From Cochliopodium minus (Eukaryota > Discosea > Himatismenida > Cochliopodiidae), in NCBI GenBank assembly GCA_024220525.1, contig JAMYWO010000190.1:14613-41340 (forward strand): DNA of 26,728 nucleotides. The letters are read 5' to 3'. This document shows positions 8,996-19,792 of this stretch, one piece after another; position 1 is the first letter of the stretch, and every line of letters starts with the position of its first letter. The notes below the pieces were generated by a model. It was not told where the DNA came from. It saw only the letters and a list, made by a program, of their open reading frames with translations, and did no database searches. The position numbers and the translations under genes were made by a program.

Positions 8996-11105
8996 ATGAA
9001 TAATTTTCTTGATGAAGGAATAGAAAACGAGTAATTTATATTTTAGATTTACCATTTATTATCAAATCCTTCCAACATAAACTCAAATTAAATAATATTT
9101 TTTTAATTTATTCATTCTCATAGGCATGTGAGATTTGCCTTATTCACCACCACTGATGAATCCAAATTCCAACTGGATCCCATGATCTCCAAATGCAAAC
9201 TCTATAAATTGACGTAAATAAAAAAAAAAGTTTTATATTTTTTTCAAAAGCTGAGATAATGATATATAAAGGACAACCCATTGCCCATCATTGGAAGAAA
9301 TTGAAACTAATTTTGGTATGAAAAAATATTGAAATCAACTCATTTATTAATCACACTGAATATTTTTCCCAAAATAGATTGTATAGTGTAAAATAATAAA
9401 AAAATTTGAAATGCAAGATTTAATTCATTATAAAAAAGATATTATGGAGGATCTAATCACATCAAAGAAGGTGTGGAAAAGTAAAATTTTTTTCTTAAAC
9501 CAACCCACTTAACACATTGAAAATTAAAACAAATATTTTTAAGAACAAGCCAAATTTTGGAGGAGTACATCAGAAGAGGGTTAAAAAAAAAACTACAATT
9601 TTAAATGATCTTTATTAAAATATATGTTTCAGAGGAAATGTAGTTGGTAAAATATTTCTTCTTTGTTTTTATTTCATTTTATTTTCTTATTTTTGTTTTT
9701 TTATTTTTTCTTACTTTTTATATTTACTTTCATTTTTTATTTTATTTTTAATTCATGTTTTTTTATTGTTAATGTTTTATTTTTCTTTTTATTTTTATTT
9801 TTATTTATATTTTTTATTTTATTTTTATTTATAATCATATTTTTTATTTTTATTATTTTTATTATTTTTTATTAAATTAATTTATTAATTATTTTTATTT
9901 TTGATTTTTTTATTTATCATTTATTTATTTTTAAAGTGTTCCGCGCTGCACTTGAAGTAACAGGTAGTTGGGCTTTGAATTTCCCATTCCCACACGCCCT
10001 TTCTACACACGAGTTCAGACTAAAAAATAATTACATAACAAACGGTAAATAAAATTTATTTTTATTAATTTACCTGATAAAATCCAAAAAAATTTTTGTG
10101 ATGTTTTTAAAATTATTTTTTTTAATTTCAACATTTTTATTTCAACATTTTTTTTCATTTTTCATTTTAATTTTTTTTTTTTAGGAATAAAAAACCCAAC
10201 CGAAAAATTTTCTCCAGAGAAACACATTATAGAAATGGAACATGTATTGTTTAGGTAAATTAAAATTAAAAAAAAAAAAAATAAAAAAAAATAAAAAAAT
10301 AAAAAAATAAAAAAATGATAAAAAATTCTTCTTGAAGTGGGTTGAAAGAATTTACTGGCTCTTCTTCATTGCTAGATCTTGTAAAAAAAAAAATTTTTAA
10401 TAAATAATAATTATTTTCATTTATTTATGATATTTTTATTCTCATTTCTTAAAATCAGGATCCGAACGCAAAATTGTTGGCTTCTTGGGATAGGTTCCCC
10501 AAAATTTCTTTTTAAAAATTTTTTTTCAAAAATTTTTTTTAAATTTTAATTTAAAAAATAGTGGTGCTCCAATGTGCGCAGAAGTAAAAAAATTATTTTT
10601 TAAATTATTTTTTAAATTATTTTTTGTCAATATTATTATTTTAATTACTTTTATTAAAATTGTTGTAACCAAAATTTTAACAGAGACGCCATGGACTTGG
10701 ATACACCATTTCTTTGACTTTTGGTTGTTACATCGGCCATGATGAAGAAGTGAGGCTCATCAAAAGAGCCATGCGCTACACCTTGACCCAAATGAAAAGA
10801 AAATGGACTGTATATTTTTATTTTTATCAATTATTTTTCATTTTATTAATTATTCTTTATCAACTTTTTTTTTTTTGAAAAAGATCGAGGTTCACAAAAA
10901 ATTGCCCAAGCTCTTAAAGTTAGAAATAGAGTCCGTTTTCAAAGTTGTCTTCCTTTTTAACAAGGTGAACAAACACAAAGGAAAAATTCCAAAGTACATC
11001 TCTTCCATCATCGCCACCTATTTGTTGTCTTCTCTCAGATACAGAAATCAATTAGGTGGATTTGGCAAGTTGTCTCCTATTGAATTGGATGCTTTAAAAT
11101 ATTAA
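8996..11105 (+). CDS. Unrecognised protein, possible class I glutamine-amidotransferase-like fold
   Basis: Fourteen exons (8996-9030, 9124-9213, 9272-9315, 9378-9387, 9439-9480, 9544-9579, 9633-9646, 9937-10044, 10185-10254, 10338-10380, 10459-10493, 10562-10583, 10684-10809, 10884-11105) join exactly to 298 residues. I do not recognise the family with certainty. The layout FDCIVYYGG, then a helix, then YIRRGGNVVVF, and later NAKLLASWDSGAPMCAERRHGLGYTISLTF followed by a helix, matches the strand-glycine-strand order of ThuA/GATase1-like proteins (open-ended D-x-V-x-x-Y-G-G, R-x-G-G-x-V-V-x-F, L-x-x-W-x-x-G-x-P-x-x-x-x-R-x-G-x-G). The nucleophile Cys of true amidotransferases is not evident, so catalysis is not claimed. 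The C-terminal 74 residues are helical and basic. Exons 4 and 7 are only 10 and 14 nt. Intron 7 (9647-9936, 290 nt) is almost pure T/A. Confidence 0.78.
9647..9936 (+). repeat. T-rich low-complexity intron
   Basis: This 290-nt intron of the amidotransferase-like gene consists mainly of TTTTTA/TTATTT runs on the sense strand. It gives a spurious open frame of Phe and Ile codons. I see no coding or RNA signal in it. It is several times longer than most introns of the window. Confidence 0.75.
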
Positions 11106-11272
11106 ACTTTTTCTAATAAATATTTTGAGTGGTTGTTTTCATCAATTTTGTGGAAAAAATTTCCATGAGACAAAGCTAAAAATAAAAACTTTCAAATTCC
11201 TCTCAGATTGTGGCCGTCGGAGTTTTAGAAAAAGATAAAAAAAATTAAATAAACAGATTTTTAATTTTAAAT
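11106..11272. other. Convergent 3' spacer
   Basis: The plus-strand amidotransferase-like gene and the minus-strand surface gene end on either side. An AATAAA lies about ten bases after the plus-strand stop (11115-11120). Nothing else is recognisable. Confidence 0.4.
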
Positions 11273-14200
11273 TTAAAAAATTAAATAAAAAAGAAAAGAA
11301 ACCAAGAAAAGGAGAGAAAAGGAGAGATGAGAAGCAGAAGCAGTGTACTCAGGGAAATAAAAGGGGCTGACGGGAGGGTTGGTAATGTTCTGAGGATTGT
11401 TAGGAGCAGGCAATGAACCCGCAAACAAAGTCAGTTTGTTACGAGATTGTCCCACACTCACCTTGCTAACTCCTTGTGGATAATTGTCCAACACGGCATA
11501 AAGGATAGGGCCTGAAAAATATTTTAAAAAAATTAATAAAAAATAAAATTAATGTACAAGAATAAAATACAAAATAAAATAAATAATCGGTGAATAAAAA
11601 AAAATATTGAAATAAAAAAAATTAATTGAATTAATAAATAAAAAAATAAAATAAAGAAGGAACCTTCATTGCCCTTCCCGACAGAGTTGTAGTTGAAGAC
11701 GACGATACTAGAAGGCCAAGAAGAAAGAGAGTTGTTGACAAAGAAAGTGCAAAGGTCCAAAGCAAGGGTGTTAGAGATGGAGTAAGAGCTCTTGAAAGTT
11801 GCAGAGGTAACCAAAACGATGTCGGAATTATTACACACAAAGTCGGAGAGGATGGTGATGCTGTAGTTCACTGCTTGGAACGTTCCTGAGAGGATCAGGA
11901 AGCTGTCTCCACTGACTATCGATCTGGGCACACTTGATGTGAAGGTTACACTTCCTGTTGTGTTCATTGTTATTCCACTGTTCCAAAAAAATATTGAAAT
12001 AAAATAAAAAATTAATTAAAAAATTAAAAAAAAAGAAAAAAATAAAAAATAAAAAAATGAATAAAAAAATGAATGAAAAAAATAAAATAGAAAATAGAAA
12101 ATAAAAATAATGAATATTTAAAAAAAAAAGAAAAAATAATGAAAATAACAAAAAATAAATGTATAGAAAAAAATAAAACAAAAAACAACAAAAATAACAA
12201 ATAAATGGAAAAAAATAGTGACTTTATGTAGGCACTGCTAGAAAGAGTAAAATTAAAGAAAAGTCATCTTGCAAGGTCAAACGACCTCTTATGGTGGTTT
12301 TGTTTCAAACACTGTAATGTTTCCGCTTCCTGAAGATCACATTATTGAAGGTTGCTTGGTAGTCAATGATTAATGAATGATTGGTGTTGATAAATTCTTG
12401 AAAGAAAAAAGTATTTAAAAATTGATTTAATTTTTAAAAAAAAATTAAGATAAATTATTCAATGAAAAATTTTAAAATTGAAAAAAGGAAAAATTTTAAA
12501 TGTAAATAAAATTAATTTTACGAATGTAAAAATTTGAGTTCATAAATTAATAAAATAAATGATAAAAAATTTTTTTGAAAAAAAAAATAAAAAACTTTCA
12601 AAAAAATTGAAAAAGAATATTTAAAAAAACATTGATATTGAAAAAAAAATTGATACTGTAGTAAAATATATTTGAAGGATTTTGGAGATTCTTAAGATCG
12701 TCAACGTAAATACCTTCCTGGAAATTGGCGGTACCGTTTTGAAAATCGATAACAAAGCCAGGAGGTTTGGTGTAAGTCCCCAAGAAAGTGATGTGTAGGT
12801 TGGGTGAGCTCGGATAAACTTTACTCAGTTGTAATGTTTTTGGTGCTACGAAATCTGCAGAATAATAAAAACTATATTGATAAAAAAAAAATGATAAAAT
12901 AAGAACTAAAAAATAAAATGAAATGAAATAATAAATAATAAAAAAATAATGAAATGAAAAAAATAAAATATAAAATTTTTTTGTACATGAATTCAAAATA
13001 TGTACATCATTGAAATAAATAAAAAATAGTGAAAAAATAAAATAGATTTAAATAAAGATGAAAATAAAATGTAAAAAATAAAATATAAAAAATAATGAAA
13101 AAATATAAATAAATATAAAAAATAAAATATAATGGATGATTTAAATTTTTTAAAAAAAATATTACTTATTTACTATAAGCGGACTTGAAGGCACTAAAGA
13201 AGAAGAAACATGCAAATTCTCAATGGAGAAAAGACAGCTGTCACCACAAATAAAAGCGATGTTATTCTGATCAGTAGGAGCGAAATAATAGTTTCCAGGT
13301 AAAACAAATTGACCTTTAAATAATAAAATATAAAATATAAAAGAAAAAAAAGAGAAAAAAAAAAAGAGGTAGTTTAATTAAGAAATAATAAAATAATGAA
13401 ATAATTTTAGATCTTGATTAAATTGAAAAAAAAATATTAAATGAAAATTTGTTAGTGATTGATAGGATTAAATATGAATCAACATAAAAAAATGATAATT
13501 TGGATCTCATTGATATTTTTTAACAACTTTTTGAAAATAATTTCTTTTTAAAAGAAAATTTTTTGATTATTAAAGAAAAAAAATTAATTTATTAAAAAAA
13601 AAATTTAAATTTTTTAATAAAGAAAAAAAAATATTTACCAGATATACCATCAGCGCCAGAAATAGAGAAGAGACCATGAAAATCTACAGGGACGTTGGTA
13701 GTGAAAAGATGAGGGACATGAATTTGAATTCCCAAAAAAGGGCCGACAAAAAAATTATAGTAAGGCTCAAAATAGAAAGATACTCCACCTGGGAAGATGT
13801 AGTTACCACTGAACACTGCAAACTATAAAAAAAATAAAAAATAAATAAAAATAAAAATAAAAATAAAACAATAGAAAAAAAAAATTAAATTTTAAAAAAA
13901 AAATTCTGCAAAAATAAAATAGAAATTAATAATATTAAAAATCAAAACAAATGATTAAAATAATATAAAAAAGTATCAGAATCGTTATTTACTCCACCCG
14001 GACATATGTGCCCAAAGGTATAGCCACTAGGAATAGAAAAAAAGATGTCTGCCGAATTAGAAACTAACTGGACATTTCTAAAATTGAGGCGTGTAGTGAT
14101 GCTGGAAGGATCCTGGTAGACCAAGTCGGTGGCGATGTAGAACAATAAAGTGGTGGATAAAGTGACTTCAGTGTCAACGGAGGTGCCTAAAATAAAAACC

Positions 14201-15996
14201 ATGACGAATGTAATTAGAAAAAAAAATAATATTTTATTGATATTTCATTTCTTAGAATATTTCCCATAAAAATTTTGGGGATGATAAATGTGACTGATTG
14301 TTATAAAGTGAAATATTGTAATTTCGATGCTCAATTATTGGTTTTTAAAATTTTGTTTGTTCGATAAGTTTATCTAAAAAATAAATTTATATTTTTATAA
14401 TTTTTCATTTTTTATTTAATATTTCATTTGTATATTTGAATTTGTTTGTTTTTTGAAAATAATCATACCTATTTCCAGTGTTCCAACAAACATCTTATAA
14501 TCAAGATCGGGAATTGCAATGTTTTCGAAATGCAAACTAGGGGTGGAGACGACGAGATAATGCACACGCAAACAAAAATCAACCAAAACGGAAAGGGTGG
14601 AAACATGGAGATTCAACTTGACGCTCGAATCGGAAGAGAGGAAATCGCCCTCCATTCGGAAAGAACCGAGGGGGTTACTCAAAACGAGTGAATTGTTGGG
14701 GATGGAAGAGGAGGCGTATGTTTGCTGGAGTAATTTGACTTGAGGGGCGCTGATTTGGGGGTTCAAGATGTTGAGGGTCAAATTGTTAGTTTTCAAGGTG
14801 ATGGGGATCACATCACTGAAGAGGTTGGCGTTGAAGTTTAAGTTGAAGGAGTCGAGAGAGACGGTGGGGTAGGTGATGGGATCGGAGGTGGGATCTATAG
14901 TTGCCAGGCTGGTGAAGGTCCAATCGCTTTCGATTGTCAGATCGGTCTCGTCGTTTTTGAAGGTGATATCGCTTTTGAAGAGTCCGATGTTCTTTGCTCC
15001 TTTGAGGATGAATTGTGGTTGGAGAGTGAGGGAGGAGGTGGAGTTCATCATGATCGTTGGCGTGGTCACTATCAGTTGTGGGGCGGGGCTATCGGAATCT
15101 AATTCAGAGGGCATGAGATCTGTGTAGAGATAGAGCACGTTTCCTGCTATGGTGAGATTCATCTGCCCATTGTTATTATTGCTGAATGCGGATACAATAT
15201 TGAGATTCTCTGGTGTTCCTATGTTGATTGTATCACATCCAAGGATACCATTATTCTCCAGTACGTTTATATTTGTTGTTATTGTCAAACTTCCTGATCC
15301 CTTTATCGTTGCACCCACCTTCTCCATATAGATTGCTTCTACCACCATACTATTATCTATCTGCCATGTGTCATAGATATACGCAGAGGATACTATCCAG
15401 CTTCCACTCCATGTCTTATCTCCCTCCTCAAAGGAGATGATCTGTGGCAATGCCACATTAAAATCCACCCTGTTATTCTTGAAGGTTTGATTACCCTTCA
15501 TCACTATCCCTTTCTCTAAATTAGAGGTGAAGGATCCATTTCCATTTATTTCTATCACACTCGATGTGATGTTGATGTTTATTTCATTCACAAAATTGAG
15601 GTTCTCTTCGATTATTATATTCGTTATTTGTGGATTGGTGGTGCTGTTATGATTATAATTCAATTGTGTTTGTATGGTAATTGTATCTGCAGATAATAAT
15701 GCATTCCCATTTATTGCTAGTGTGATCATATTCAATGCCCCACTGCTATCTGCAATCACAAAATTAGATATATGTGGTGTATTAGATAATATTGCCAATG
15801 AACATGCATTTGGGCAATCAATAGTCACATCATCTCCATTATTTATAACATTGCCATTTTCCCAATTATTTTGATCGTTAAAATTGATAGCAGTTCCTTC
15901 TATACATTTTGAACAATTCAATTTGATGGTATTTTGTATGGAGAAAGTAAAAATTAAAAATATTAGAAATAAACGTCCAATATTTCTTTTTTCCAT
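11273..15996 (-). CDS. Large secreted surface protein with GPI-type C-terminal tail; one exon has frame breaks
   Basis: Exons seen: 14469-15996, 13993-14186, 13639-13822, 13166-13313, 12657-12871, about 12236-12396, 11664-11977 and 11273-11511, about 990 residues. The N-terminus is a signal peptide (MEKRNIGRLFLIFLIFTFSIQ). The ectodomain is Ser/Thr/Asn-rich with many N-x-S/T sites and short repeated beta-strand turns (INGNGSFTS, IKGSGSLTI, SGSGNITV), suggesting a beta-solenoid. The beginning, NNWENGNVINNGDDVTIDC, is typical of such proteins. The last residues, TASASHLSFSLLFLVSFLFYLIF, form a hydrophobic tail ending at the stop, as in a GPI-anchor signal or a terminal membrane anchor. Exon 6 has an in-frame TGA (12305-12307), and its best protein reading changes frame twice; its 3' splice phase (0) also fails to match exon 7 (needs 2). 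Function is probably adhesion or coat; no family is recognised. Confidence 0.75.
11978..12235 (-). repeat. A-rich (sense T-rich) low-complexity intron
   Basis: About 258 nt of AAAAAT/AAATGAATAAA runs on the plus strand between exons 6 and 7 of the surface gene. It reads as TTTTTA on the sense strand. No further exon was found in it, and the exact boundary on the exon-6 side is uncertain because the phases do not match. Confidence 0.55.
12872..13165 (-). repeat. Long AT-rich intron carrying a kelch-gene fragment
   Basis: This 294-nt intron of the surface gene has a GTAATA donor at 13165-13164 and an ATAG acceptor at 12873-12872. It is low-complexity except for 12985-13021, which matches the end of kelch exon 2 at 35 of 37 bases when read on the minus strand. 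I found no acceptor that would make the fragment an exon. Confidence 0.6.
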
Positions 15997-16259
15997 TTTT
16001 TTTTTTATTTTATAAAAGGAGATATAATCAGGATGTTTGATCTCCCTTTTCTTGATTTTTCAAGACTTGAAAATATTTTCAATGTTTGTACTTTTTTGAA
16101 TTAACTTGTAAAACTTTGATGTTCTTCTCACGAGAAAAATTAAATTTAATTATTGAATGTTTGCATTTGATTTTTATTTTATTTGGAATATTTATTAAAA
16201 AAAAAAGATTCAACTAGGAGACCCAGATTCAACATGTAATAAATACAATTTGTGTAAAT
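15997..16259. promoter_or_regulatory. Upstream region of the surface-protein gene
   Basis: This 263-nt spacer precedes the surface gene and follows the ankyrin/coiled-coil gene on the same strand. It holds an imperfect inverted repeat, AAAAGGAGAT (16014-16023) with ATCTCCCTTTT (16040-16050), about 20-55 nt before the surface-protein ATG. It could be a transcript hairpin or a regulator site. No gene is seen. Confidence 0.3.
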
Positions 16260-17698
16260 TTACTTGGAGTTCTTCTGCTTTTCATCAGTCAAATTATCCT
16301 TCAAGATATGATAAACAAGGGCGACAGTATCATTATGCTTCTGGATCTCCTGATCGCGTTCCTGAATAGTCCTATTAAGCTGCTTGATCTGTTGGCGAAG
16401 GGAAAGAATGACATCATCCTTTTTTTGCATTTGGATCTTCAATTGATTGACATTCTCCCTCATCTCATTGATATCCTTCACATCGATCACCTCTCTAACC
16501 AGATGATTGTTGCTGTCGTCACTTTGTTGTCTTTCACTTTCTTTGTTGTCCTTTCCATCTTCCTCGTCGGAATCGGAGATGACATCCTGAATGTCCCACA
16601 GAGGAGTGGAAGCTTCTTCTAAAAATTTACAGATTTCTTCGTTTTTGTTTTGTTTTGCGAAATAAAGAGCATCATTTCCATCCTTTTGATAAAAATAAAA
16701 AATATTGAATAAGAAAATAATTTGGAATTGTGGAAATAAAAGATCTCAAAAATTCATATAAAAACTGATTCACAATTTTTTAATGAAGAAATTTCATATA
16801 ATTCCTCACACCGTGATAATTTCGACAAAAAAATTATAGATTTTTCTTTTACCCCATTTTTGATTTTAGTATTTGCACCATGCAATAAAAGCTCTAAATA
16901 TGTATTTTTTTTTTGATGATATTATAAATAAAAAGAATTTGAATCACAATTTATTTCACCTTTAACTATTTCTACTTTCCCTTCTTTGGATGCCAATTGC
17001 AAGGGAGTTGTCGCAACACCCCCAGATACGAGGGGGCTCAAATTTGAAGTGCTTTTGATCTTCTCCTCCAAAATCATGATGTCGATATCTGCGCCTGCAC
17101 TGATAAGATATTTGGCCCTTTCCGAGCCATTGGGATTACAAATGGCCCAATATAAAGGATTCATCCCAAATTCATTTTTGAAATTCATATCAGCTCCATG
17201 CTATATGAAAATTAAGTTAAATCTGAATGAATATCTATTCTCATATCAATACATAATTCAAATTTTTTTTAAACTCTTTTACCTGAACCAAATGTTTGAT
17301 CAATTCAATATCTGAATTCTTATACCACATTAGGATCATCAAGGGGGACATAGATGCTTTGGATTTCAAGATGGGATCTGGCAAATTGACAACAGTGTTG
17401 GTATCTGCACCATTCCTTACCAAAGCTTTCAATATTTTGAGGGTATTTGCTTGATCATTCGATTCTACACCTGAAATCAAAGCCACAATTAATGGAGGAG
17501 CTGCTATACTCTTTTCATCAGAGCTCTTTTGAAATTTATAATTTTAAATTCTATGAATTCTAAGGTAAAATAAAATTGAACCCATGGTTGATTTATGATG
17601 GTTTTGGAGAGAGGATCTTTCAATATTTTGTTGACTTGATCCAAATTGATGTCATTACATGCAATACACAAATCTTCAAGCAAATTAGACTTATTCAT
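16260..17698 (-). CDS. Ankyrin-repeat protein with C-terminal coiled coil
   Basis: Five exons (17582-17698, 17283-17525, 16960-17200, 16853-16893, 16260-16682) give 354 residues from the ATG at 17698. Ankyrin units run from about residue 1 to 235: ILKALVRNGADTN, LIKHLVQHGADMNF, GMNPLYWAI with AKYLISAGADIDI, TPLQLASKEGKVEIVKELLLHGANTK and DGNDALYFAKQNKNEEICKFL. Every intron falls so that the joined codons complete a repeat. An acidic linker follows (SDSDEEDGKDNKES), then a heptad-like helix at about 285-345 (VNQLKIQMQKKDDVILSLRQ and onward), probably a dimerising coiled coil. No catalytic domain or signal peptide is present. It is probably a cytosolic scaffold. It is larger than the other ankyrin gene here (4517-5238), and I see no close copy relationship. 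Confidence 0.87.
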
Positions 17699-17983
17699 TT
17701 AAAAATTTTTCCAATTCCAATTTTTTTTTTTTTTTAATATCAATAAAGTTTAATTAATTTTTTTGAATTCAAATATTAGATGAGATTTGAATTAGATATT
17801 GTTTTTTTTTGAGTCAAGGATAGTAATCTCTACTATTTTTTTTTTCATATTTTTCCAAATTAAATCAAATTGTTCACTGATTTTTATTAATCACAAGGAT
17901 GCATCTCAAATCTTGAAACTAAATATTGAAATGATATTTGAATGTTTAAGTTTAAATATTTAATATAAATGTTATTAAAAAAG
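17699..17983. other. Spacer between NOP56 and the ankyrin/coiled-coil gene
   Basis: This 285-nt AT-rich stretch with T runs should hold the 3' end of the NOP56 transcript and the promoter of the ankyrin/coiled-coil gene, both minus strand. I see no gene or repeat. Confidence 0.35.
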
Positions 17984-19792
17984 TTAATTTTTGGATTTTT
18001 TCTTTTTCTTGGAAGAAGAATCCTTTGGGGTTTCAGTTGTTGGGGTCTTTTCGGATTTAGATTTTTTCTTTTTCTTGGAAGAAGTGGATTCCTTAGGAGT
18101 AGATTCAGTGGTTGGGGTCTTTTCGGATTTGGATTTTTTTTTCTTCTTGGAAGAAGTGGATTCCTTTGGAGTAGATTCAGTGGTTGGGGTCTTTTCGGAT
18201 TTAGATTTTTTTTTCTTCTTGGAAGATTCCTTTGGAGTATCAACCTCTTTTCTCTTTTTGTCAGATTGGAGATCCTTTTGGACATCTTCGTTGACTTTAT
18301 GGATGACATCGGAATTCTTTCTTGGGACGGTACCGCTTTCGTAAAATTTGAGTCTTTCTTCTACTTGTTCCTTGAAGAGTTCACCGAACTTGGTAGTGTT
18401 ATTATCAAGGAAACAATCGATACGAGAAGCCAAAGAACATTTGTTTGCAAGATATCTGGAGATTCTTCCTTTATGTTTGGTCGGAGCCTTTCCAATGAAG
18501 GAGGAGTGATAGATAAGCCCGTACTTTGGGGTGTTACCTCTGGTCTTCAAAGCTCTGAAGAGAGCCTTCTCAGCACCCAAAATTTGGACGGTGGATGCAG
18601 GATACTTTGCAAGGGAGGTCAAAGAACCAGCATGTGAGATCAATCTAGCAGCAACGAGCTCACCAATCAAGGAAGTAAGATTGGGTGCGATATCACCAAC
18701 CTTCTTTTTGAGGTAGGTTTGCAATTTAATTTTATAGTCAGAAAGTTGAATAACTTTGCTTGCAAAAATCTCGATGTTGATCAAATCTACCTCTGCGATT
18801 TCTTGTCCCATAGATGAAGCAGCAGCCTCCATAATTTGTTGTGCCAAGCCTTCGTCTTCGGTGATTTCAGCGATTTTGGTGACAGAATCTTTATTCAAAT
18901 TAGCTCTGGATCCAATCAATTTAACCAATTTTGAGAATTTGTGATTGTCTGGAATGATTCTGTATAATTCAGGAAAATGCCATGAATACCATTCCTTTAC
19001 TCTCATACTAAATGTGTTAAGATCTTTTTCCAATTGATCGAGCAATGAAATACTTTGGATGACCATATTATCTACTTTATTAACATTGAATTTCACTTTA
19101 CTTCTGGAATAACTGTGACCCAAACCCAATTGTGCTTTTTCATTTTCTCCTTCATTGAGCTTGACGAATTTATGAAAGTGATCTCTAATTCCTCTGATTA
19201 TCTCTGTGATCTTTTTGGTTTTTTGGCATTTAAGTCCTGTTCCATCTTGGATAGCTACTGCAAGTTTTTCTTCCCCTACACCCAAAATTACATTTTTCTT
19301 TTTTGGGAAACATAATTCAAGATGCTCTTTAAGACTATCAGGAAGCATTCCTTTTATAATGTTTCAAAATAAAATCAAAAAAATTATATAAATTATCAAG
19401 AAAAAAATTAAATAAATTGATCCTCTCTTTAAAAAAATAATTGGAGGTTGTTTTGATTGTATAATAAAGGTGGGTTGGTTAGTTACCTTCAGAGATCGCA
19501 TTAATATTTTCCAATGCGTTTTGAGCAGATTTAAATGGTCTAAAAGATTGGAGGCTCACCAATTGGGAAAATTTTGCGAAATCAGTTAATGCTTTGAGGA
19601 GTGTTTGATTCTCATTTCCTATTTCTTCATATTCTTTAACTTGGAATACTCCATAACCAGAAGCGCTCTCATATAAAACAGACAAAGACTTTTATTTTGA
19701 TGATGAGAAAAAAAAATTGATTGAGAAAGGAGAAATAAATTGGAAATCTATCATATAAATAAAATAATTATAAATAAATAATGAATTACCAT
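17984..19792 (-). CDS. NOP56: Box C/D snoRNP core protein NOP56
   Basis: Three exons (19790-19792, 19487-19688, 17984-19350) give 523 residues. NOP56 binds fibrillarin and snoU3/box C/D snoRNAs in the nucleolus and guides rRNA 2'-O-methylation. The N-terminal domain (VLYESASGYGVF, then KSAQNALENINAISEG) precedes the coiled-coil domain (LGHSYSRSKVKFNVNKVDNM, then NTFSMRVKEWYSWHFPEL), which is NOP56-like rather than NOP58-like. The Nop RNA-binding domain is intact (HAGSLTSLAKYPASTVQIL, then ALFRALKTRGNTPKYGLI). The tail is a Lys-rich KKKKKSKSEK repeat, as usual. The first exon codes only for Met: ATG is followed at once by GTAATT, and a 101-nt intron leads to SLSVLYE. No other ATG is available upstream of SVLYE in frame. 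Confidence 0.96.
17990..18232 (-). repeat. 72-nt tandem repeat coding the NOP56 Lys-rich tail
   Basis: The NOP56 tail is built from units of 24 residues, KKKKKSKSEKTPTTESTPKE followed by STSS, present about three times with shorter, diverged ends. The copies are nearly identical at DNA level, so they arose by recent tandem duplication. On the opposite strand the same DNA gives spurious open frames rich in Phe and Gly. Confidence 0.8.

Noticed and set aside
9663-9875. Hydrophobic Phe/Ile open frame resembling a membrane protein
   Set aside because: It is low-complexity T-rich intron sequence with valid splice sites on both sides.
10803-11105. Separate small gene starting MDCIFLF
   Set aside because: Its first third is intron; the rest is the last exon of the amidotransferase-like gene, joined in phase at 10809/10884.
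11831-12181. Minus-strand open frame with aromatic-rich start
   Set aside because: Its first part is low-complexity intron and its second part is a shifted reading of surface-protein exon 7.
12983-13030. The kelch-like fragment as a genuine exon of the surface gene
   Set aside because: No acceptor precedes it, and the flanking exons join in phase without it.
17969-18637. 222-codon plus-strand open frame rich in Phe, Gly and Leu
   Set aside because: It is the antisense of the NOP56 Lys-rich repeat and Nop domain, which are clearly coding on the minus strand.
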